From Sporisorium sorghi (lineage: Eukaryota; Basidiomycota; Ustilaginomycetes; Ustilaginales; Ustilaginaceae): a stretch of 11,546 bases of DNA. A model generated the notes under the pieces. The model was not told the DNA's origin, did no database searches, and saw only the letters and a program-made list of their open reading frames with translations. Below, one piece after another: positions 7,187 to 11,546 of this stretch (position 1 is its first letter; the number at the start of each line of letters is the position of its first letter). The stretch is from the NCBI GenBank assembly GCA_023212695.1, contig JALCCG010000448.1:1-11546 (forward strand). Direction: 5' to 3'. Made by a program: the position numbers and the translations under genes.

Positions 7187-8575
7187 TCAAGGCAGAACAG
7201 TCGTGATGATACCATGACGCGAACGCGGCTGGATGATGCTCTCGAGCTTGAGCCCAGCTTTTTCGATGAGCGCCTTGAACTCGGACGGCGTGCGTTCAGT
7301 AGCGTTGAGTCCGATGTTCACCTCCTGATCCACCCCTTGCGCCCACTGTCCCGTCACGCCGCCTGAGCGGTACAGCGGATACGGGATCTCGCCGACCTGC
7401 TCCACCAGATCGTCGTCATTCGCATCGTTGCTGCCGCTCACGATCGCCGGCTGAAGCAGCGTATCGACGATGACCACCTTCGAATCCGGCTGCATCTTGG
7501 CCTTGATGTTTGCAAGAATTCGCAGCGCTTCCTTGTCCGGCCAGTCGTGGATGATCATGCGCATCACGTACACCTTCTGAGGCCCACTGGCTTTGATCTC
7601 ATCGAAAAAGTCGGCTACCTCGAAGTGCACCCGTCCCGAAGCGACGGCGTCGGGCATGTTCTTTTCAAAGCTCGCCTTGGCTTGCGCTATGACCTCAGGG
7701 CGATCCTGAACGATCCCCTGCAGGTTCGGGAACGAACGAAGCAGTGCTGCGGTGAGCGCGCCGATCCCGCCGCCAATGTCGACGAAAGTCGTGCCACTGG
7801 GCAGCTTCGACCACGGGTAGTCGAGCAGCACGCCTTCGACCGCGCCGCGGTTGCACGCCTGCATGCCCACTCCAAACCGCGGCACCAGCTCCGGGAACTT
7901 CTGCTGGAACAGATCGAACGCATCCCGCGCCTTGTGCTGCATGCCGAACGCGTGCAGGAAGGCAGCGTTGTCCGGGCCCCAGTCGTCCCTGGACTCGGGC
8001 TTCATCCACGCATCCGCGATGCTCGGCACCACACGCGGGTGGATCCACGAAGCGTACTGCACGTACTGCTTGACATCGCACTCGTCGAGCAGGTGCAGCG
8101 ACGCGCGGTTGTTCCTGAAGAAACCCTCGGAGGTCTCTTGGAATACGTACCGGTTGGCGAGCGGGCGGAGCACCTTGAGCACGCGCGCCGGCGGCAGACC
8201 AGTGCGCGCGCCAATGTCGTCCACCGACACCGGGTTGCCCGCCGCACCACCCAGGTCTTGGATCACGTTGGCCAGGTTGAGACTCGTCGCCATCTGCAGC
8301 GAGAAGGCTCTGTACGTCGCCATGCCTTCGCACATGAGCGTCACGGACGGCAGCTGGATCATCGACGCCATCATGTCCAGTGCCGAAGCGAGGTTGTGTG
8401 TCGTCACCCACAGCTCCTTGTCCGCGACGTGGTTGGCTTGATCCATCACGGGGTGAATGCGAGCTTGGTTGAGGAAGGGCTCGGGCGTGTTGCCCTCCTT
8501 CAAGAGTGCTTCGTACCGGTCCAGGTTGGTGTGAACCAGCGCTTTGAGCGCTTGGAACTCGGAGAGCTGCGTCAT
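7187..8575 (-). CDS. SAM-dependent O-methyltransferase, COMT type (family 2)
   Basis: A complete 462-residue single-exon enzyme, ATG at 8575 in a strong CACCATGA context, TGA at 7187-7189. Residues about 80-165 form the winged-helix dimerisation domain, with a helix-turn-helix-like segment at 117-140. The Rossmann methyltransferase domain follows from about 230. SAM-binding motif I is V265-D-I-G-G-G-I-G, and an acidic residue after the next strand (D291) fits the ribose-binding position. The catalytic-base motif is H343-D-W-P-D. D371 takes the place of the first catalytic Glu of plant COMT, a common fungal form, and E427 in A-T-E-R-T fits the second. A loop rich in Asp and Glu (about 382-396) lengthens the region between them. 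Such enzymes methylate hydroxyl groups of phenolics, polyketides or other secondary metabolites in the cytosol. The substrate cannot be read from the sequence. No polyketide synthase, peptide synthetase or pathway regulator lies within this window. Confidence 0.9.
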   Translation of the reverse strand: MTQLSEFQALKALVHTNLDRYEALLKEGNTPEPFLNQARIHPVMDQANHVADKELWVTTHNLASALDMMASMIQLPSVTLMCEGMATYRAFSLQMATSLNLANVIQDLGGAAGNPVSVDDIGARTGLPPARVLKVLRPLANRYVFQETSEGFFRNNRASLHLLDECDVKQYVQYASWIHPRVVPSIADAWMKPESRDDWGPDNAAFLHAFGMQHKARDAFDLFQQKFPELVPRFGVGMQACNRGAVEGVLLDYPWSKLPSGTTFVDIGGGIGALTAALLRSFPNLQGIVQDRPEVIAQAKASFEKNMPDAVASGRVHFEVADFFDEIKASGPQKVYVMRMIIHDWPDKEALRILANIKAKMQPDSKVVIVDTLLQPAIVSGSNDANDDDLVEQVGEIPYPLYRSGGVTGQWAQGVDQEVNIGLNATERTPSEFKALIEKAGLKLESIIQPRSRHGIITTVLP

Positions 8576-9325
8576 GGTGATCAGAGATGGGGTATCGGGG
8601 TAGTTGTGAGGGTACGAAGCGATCGATGTGAAGCGGGCATCGAGTGCTTCTTATACGACTGCCTCAGACGAACGACATGTGTGTCCTGTGCGAGCGACGA
8701 AGCCCTAGCGCATCTTAGCGTAGGAGCTAAGCACCGCATAGGGGCACGAGATCCAATCGAGTGGAACTGTGGCGCACGGCAAGATGCGTGACAGGCGCTG
8801 TCAAGAAAGTGTGGATCACTATCGGCAGGCTTCAGCATCAGTCTCAACGGTGAAATTCTTGCCGTCCTATCCGAGCTTCGCTGCCGAGGTTGGGCAGGTT
8901 TCGGTGTCCACAGCTGCAAAAAGGATACGCAAGATGACGGTGTGACAGCGCCTTTGACACTTCCGTGACAGCTGAGGTTGGTCTGTGCAATCGCTTCGCT
9001 CCTGGCGAGCTCCGAAAATCGCCGCTATCAACCACATCCGAGCCTCGGATGGGTGTAGCCAAGGTTTCGCATTCTGTGACCCTACAGCAACTGGCTGTGC
9101 AAACCTTGCACCCACTCAACTTTGCTTTCAGCTGCCAGTGGTCTGTACAACGCCTCTCGTACGACGAGCTCGGTCGGAAACCACGGCAAGAAGCAGACCG
9201 ATCTCGTCTCGTCACTCGACCACGATGCATTAAGTCAGAGTATATGATCATCGCACGCCGCACCTTCACCCTGTCCAGTAACAATCCCAATTGACAATCT
9301 CGTTCGTTCTTTTGCACCATCGCGG
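8576..9325. other. Intergenic region, O-methyltransferase promoter and dehydroquinase 3' flank
   Basis: These 750 nt hold no supported gene. A 158-codon minus-strand frame at 8844-9320 has random-looking composition and no family resemblance. The 100 nt before the O-methyltransferase start are C/A/T-rich on the coding strand, as expected for a leader. A short dyad at 8714-8731 is listed separately. Confidence 0.5.
8714..8731. promoter_or_regulatory. Short inverted repeat upstream of the O-methyltransferase
   Basis: Perfect 6-bp arms, CTTAGC and GCTAAG, flank a 6-bp spacer about 140 nt upstream of the O-methyltransferase ATG. This could be a binding site for a dimeric regulator, but arms this short can occur by chance. 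Confidence 0.25.
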
Positions 9326-9974
9326 CTACGCAAACCCGCCTTGCTTGAGCTTGTTCGCCACAGACCAGATCGCAGCCGTATATCCGAACGAACCCAGCCC
9401 GACAATAACGCCATTCGCCACGTCCGACAGATACGAATGTTGGCGAAACGGCTCTCTAGCGTGGATGTTGGAGATCTACACACAAACGCCAATCCAAATC
9501 AGCGTCAGCTTTATCCTCCTCCCTCTCTCTCTTCCCCTGCACACCCGGCACTTACGTGAACTTCGATGAACGGCACCTTGACGCTGCTCAGCGCATCGCG
9601 GATCGCAATGCTCGTATGCGTATACGCCCCCGCGTTGATGACGATGGCCGTGGTGCCGTCGGAGCGCGCGGCGTGGACGCGGTCGATGATGGCGCCCTCG
9701 TGGTTCGAGTGGAAGCCCTCGAAGGCGAAGTTGAGCTCGTCGCATTGCTGCTTGGCTTTAGATTCGATGTCTGCGAGCGTCTCGCTGCCGTATCTGCGAG
9801 CATAACGATAGGGTTTTGTCAGTCGAACGTCGCTTTGCGTAGGTTTGATCAGTGTTGTGGTTGGCCGATCGCGAAAGCTTACTTTTCGGGCTCACGTGTG
9901 CCAAGTAGGTTGAGGTTCGACCCGTTGATCAGCAGGATGCTCTGCTTGCTCGTAGAGGGCGAGTCGGTCGTCAT
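9326..9974 (-). CDS. qutE: Type II 3-dehydroquinase (3-dehydroquinate dehydratase), three exons
   Basis: Joined exons 9974-9883, 9793-9556 and 9475-9326 give a 159-residue protein, the usual size of this family. It dehydrates 3-dehydroquinate to 3-dehydroshikimate. The N-terminal motif I16[17 protein letters not shown] is diagnostic. R27 and the essential Y32 lie on the flexible active-site lid, N84 is in [10 protein letters not shown], the catalytic acid H110 is in F-I-E-V-H, and S112 with the following N-I-H-A-R-E block completes the pocket. Codon 31 (Lys) is split by intron 1, and intron 2 falls exactly after H110. Both junctions restore uninterrupted family sequence, which supports the model strongly. 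Fungi normally make aromatic amino acids with the pentafunctional AROM protein, which carries a type I dehydroquinase. A stand-alone type II enzyme is usually the catabolic enzyme of quinate use (qutE, qa-2). Start context CACCATGA is good. No other quinate gene is visible here. Confidence 0.93.
9476..9555 (-). other. Intron 2 of the dehydroquinase gene (80 nt)
   Basis: Donor GTAAGT at 9555, candidate branch sites CTGAC (9508-9504) and CTGAT (9502-9498), and acceptor TGTAG ending at 9476. Phase 0, directly after catalytic H110. The first half contains a purine-rich GA stretch on the coding strand. Confidence 0.92.
9794..9882 (-). other. Intron 1 of the dehydroquinase gene (89 nt)
   Basis: Donor GTAAGC at 9882, branch-site CTGAC at 9822-9818 and acceptor CGCAG ending at 9794. 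It splits codon 31 after its second base. Removing it joins the lid motif (R-E-P-E) to the catalytic Tyr segment (K-Y-G-S-E). Confidence 0.92.
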
Positions 9975-10447
9975 GGTGCTCTGTTGGTGGCGGCGAGTTG
10001 GTGTCGTCCCTGTTTGATGGTGATGCTCATGGTGCAGAATCAAGTCACTTCAAATGCTCGCAGAACACCTCCCATACACCATTCGCTAAACAGCATCGCG
10101 TGCTAGCCCCCGAGTCCGGGGCTCCAACAGCCGAAAGGCGGGGTAGAGGGGGCAAAAGGTGGTTCCAGCGGAAGAAAGTTACTCGCGGATCATCAGCATG
10201 CTCGTTCCCAAGTCTGAAAGAAAAATAACCGCCTGCTTTTTCTCCGTCTGTAACCGCCAGAGACACAAAGACCCTGAGATGCACTCGTGCAGCGAGAACC
10301 CCGCATTCTTCCGCTCTCTCTCTCACTGTCGGTCTTTGATGAGGCTCAGAGCCACACGACGCTTTGAGGCTTCAACGGGATTGATTACTGAATGAACAAA
10401 CGGAGCAACTAGGATGAACAAAATGATCGCGTCTCCGGCAACGTCGC
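9975..10447. other. Intergenic region, dehydroquinase promoter and secreted-protein 3' flank
   Basis: No gene is supported in these 473 nt. The region must hold the dehydroquinase promoter. The coding strand has a C-rich stretch around 10136-10155 with a CCCCT core similar to a stress-response element, an AT-rich GGTTATTTTT at about 10222-10231, and a GC dyad listed separately. I see no clear match to the GGRTAA-type palindrome bound by the ascomycete quinate activator. Confidence 0.45.
10105..10123. promoter_or_regulatory. GC-rich inverted repeat upstream of the dehydroquinase
   Basis: Arms AGCCCC and GGGGCT flank a 7-bp spacer, about 130-150 nt upstream of the dehydroquinase ATG. It resembles a paired site for a dimeric zinc-cluster regulator (CCG or CCCC half-sites), but may be chance in GC-rich DNA. 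Confidence 0.25.
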
Positions 10448-11530
10448 TCAACGGCGCCTGTGCTTGGGCGGCTTGGGCGCAGGGCTCAACAACTTGTTGC
10501 CATGCCCCTGGAGCAGCACCTTGTCCTTCGGTCCCGGTCCAGGCTGCGGGTATGCAGGGTCCACACCATAAACTCCCACAAACGCATCGCCACCTGCCAC
10601 CTTCTGGCACTGGTTCGGCTTGAACTGCAGTGCGCTCACATCGTGCTGCGCACACGCGTGGTATCCATTCTCGCCCAAGTCGTAGTATACCGGGCTCAAA
10701 ACGGGGCCGATGTTGCTTCCGCTCGGATCAATAGCCTTGAATGACTTGAAATTGGTCATGACCAGGGGCGAGCACTGAGCTGCGCTGTACAGCTGCCGCT
10801 TTCCCGTGCCGGAGCAGTCGTCCGAGGTGTACATGAGCAGCACGCCGCCGCCGCCCCAGGAACCGGGGCTGAGGCACTCTGGCTTCGTAGCGGGCTTAGA
10901 CGAGCGTGCGAGATTCATGGCATGGATACCACGTTTCTTAGCCGCGCTGCACTGCGGCGACTTCTTGATGGGCACGTTGTCGTGGTTCCACACAAAGCCG
11001 TGCTGGTTGAAAGCGGCGTCCGCCTTGGCCGTCCAGACCTTGACCTGGCTCGCGTCCAAGTTGGGGAAGGTGATGCACTGCTCCATCTTGAATGCGTTGT
11101 AGGTCTGCGTCGACGACAGCCAGGCTGAGTTCTGCACCACCGTGTCCGACTCTTCCCCTTTAGCGAAGCCGATGCCGATGCCCGGCACAGCGGCGAGCAC
11201 ACGCAAAGAGCCAAACGGTCGCTGGAGCGAATGAGCCACGGCTCCATCGAAGAGCATCTGTGCATTGCCCTTGATGAGCGCCTGGGGCGTGGTGCGGACG
11301 AGGGGGAGAGGCTTGCGGCAGTCGGTATCCTCGAAGAAGGCCACGTTGACGATAGGGCAGTTCTGAGGGTCTCTGGCGTAGTCGATGTAGCATTCGGAGC
11401 CGTCAGAGACAGCACCGCGCTTGTCCAGAGGCATCGACGAGTATTGGAGGCTGCCCAGCGCGCCCAAAGGCACAATGGCTGCAGCGAGCAGCAGCGTAGA
11501 GAGTAAAGCACTTCGCGTAGGACCGAACAT
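10448..11530 (-). CDS. Cysteine-rich secreted protein with Kex2-like sites, function unknown
   Basis: A complete 360-residue single-exon protein, ATG at 11530 and TGA at 10448-10450. I do not recognise the family. Residues 1-26 form a signal peptide (hydrophobic 8-25, likely cut after A-L-G). A Kex2-type site L-D-K-R ends at 38, so residues 27-38 look like a short propeptide. Two more dibasic sites, K-K-R at 198-200 and K-R at 244-245, could allow further cutting. Ten cysteines (47, 58, 71, 152, 194, 219, 239, 253, 293, 308) and no second membrane segment suggest a disulfide-bonded extracellular protein. A hydrophobic strand followed by acidic residues and Cys occurs twice (about 61-71 and 230-239), hinting at an internal duplication. 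The tail (about 325-360) is rich in Pro, Gly, Lys and Arg. It could be a cell-wall or apoplastic protein, or a host-interaction protein if the fungus is a plant colonist. That part is speculation. Confidence 0.75.
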   Translation of the reverse strand: MFGPTRSALLSTLLLAAAIVPLGALGSLQYSSMPLDKRGAVSDGSECYIDYARDPQNCPIVNVAFFEDTDCRKPLPLVRTTPQALIKGNAQMLFDGAVAHSLQRPFGSLRVLAAVPGIGIGFAKGEESDTVVQNSAWLSSTQTYNAFKMEQCITFPNLDASQVKVWTAKADAAFNQHGFVWNHDNVPIKKSPQCSAAKKRGIHAMNLARSSKPATKPECLSPGSWGGGGVLLMYTSDDCSGTGKRQLYSAAQCSPLVMTNFKSFKAIDPSGSNIGPVLSPVYYDLGENGYHACAQHDVSALQFKPNQCQKVAGGDAFVGVYGVDPAYPQPGPGPKDKVLLQGHGNKLLSPAPKPPKHRRR

Positions 11531-11546
11531 TTTGCTAAAGAGTTGG

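Noticed and set aside
7547..8791. A 414-codon + strand open frame antisense to the O-methyltransferase
   Set aside because: It mirrors a GC-rich coding sequence, is rich in Arg, His and Val as expected of such mirrors, and matches no family. The minus frame has clear methyltransferase motifs.
8844..9320. A 158-codon minus-strand frame between dehydroquinase and O-methyltransferase
   Set aside because: Random-looking composition with many Cys, Arg and Ser and no recognisable domain; it lies in the expected 3' flank and promoter region.
7187..11530. A secondary-metabolite gene cluster
   Set aside because: The O-methyltransferase is the only typical tailoring enzyme; no backbone synthase, P450, transporter or pathway regulator is present in the window.

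Overview
The window looks like nuclear DNA of a basidiomycete fungus, most likely a smut-type yeast or relative (Ustilaginomycotina). The evidence is indirect: eukaryotic gene spacing with pyrimidine-rich leaders, short 80-90 nt introns with GTAAG donors and CTGAC branch sites, a fungal D-arabinono-1,4-lactone oxidase, an RCR-family protein and a SUR7/PalI-like protein. GC-rich coding regions with mostly single exons, and intergenic homopolymer tracts of up to 28 nt, fit that group. The species cannot be fixed from the sequence alone.

Six genes are supported, and all read on the minus strand. From left to right they are: the 5' part of a SUR7/PalI-like membrane protein (1-311, cut by the window edge); a short single-pass RCR-like PPxY protein (2643-3056); D-arabinono-1,4-lactone oxidase ending in the peroxisomal signal SRL (4121-6220); a COMT-type SAM-dependent O-methyltransferase (7187-8575); a three-exon type II 3-dehydroquinase (9326-9974), whose frame appears only after two introns are removed; and a cysteine-rich secreted protein with a signal peptide and Kex2-like sites (10448-11530). 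Intergenic gaps are about 2.3, 1.06, 0.97, 0.75 and 0.47 kb.

The genes do not form an obvious operon-like system or a complete biosynthetic cluster. Two (SUR7-like and RCR-like) point to plasma membrane and cell wall homeostasis. Two (dehydroquinase and O-methyltransferase) could in principle touch aromatic-acid metabolism, but that link is inference. The most notable feature is the lactone oxidase. It has the His expected to bind FAD covalently, a Gly at the position known to allow oxygen reactivity, a long extra linker, and a C-terminal -SRL. This suggests that the H2O2-producing last step of erythroascorbate synthesis may lie in peroxisomes in this lineage. The intergenic regions upstream of the RCR-like gene and the oxidase share a layout: a long A tract nearer the start codon and a long T tract further out, on the + strand.
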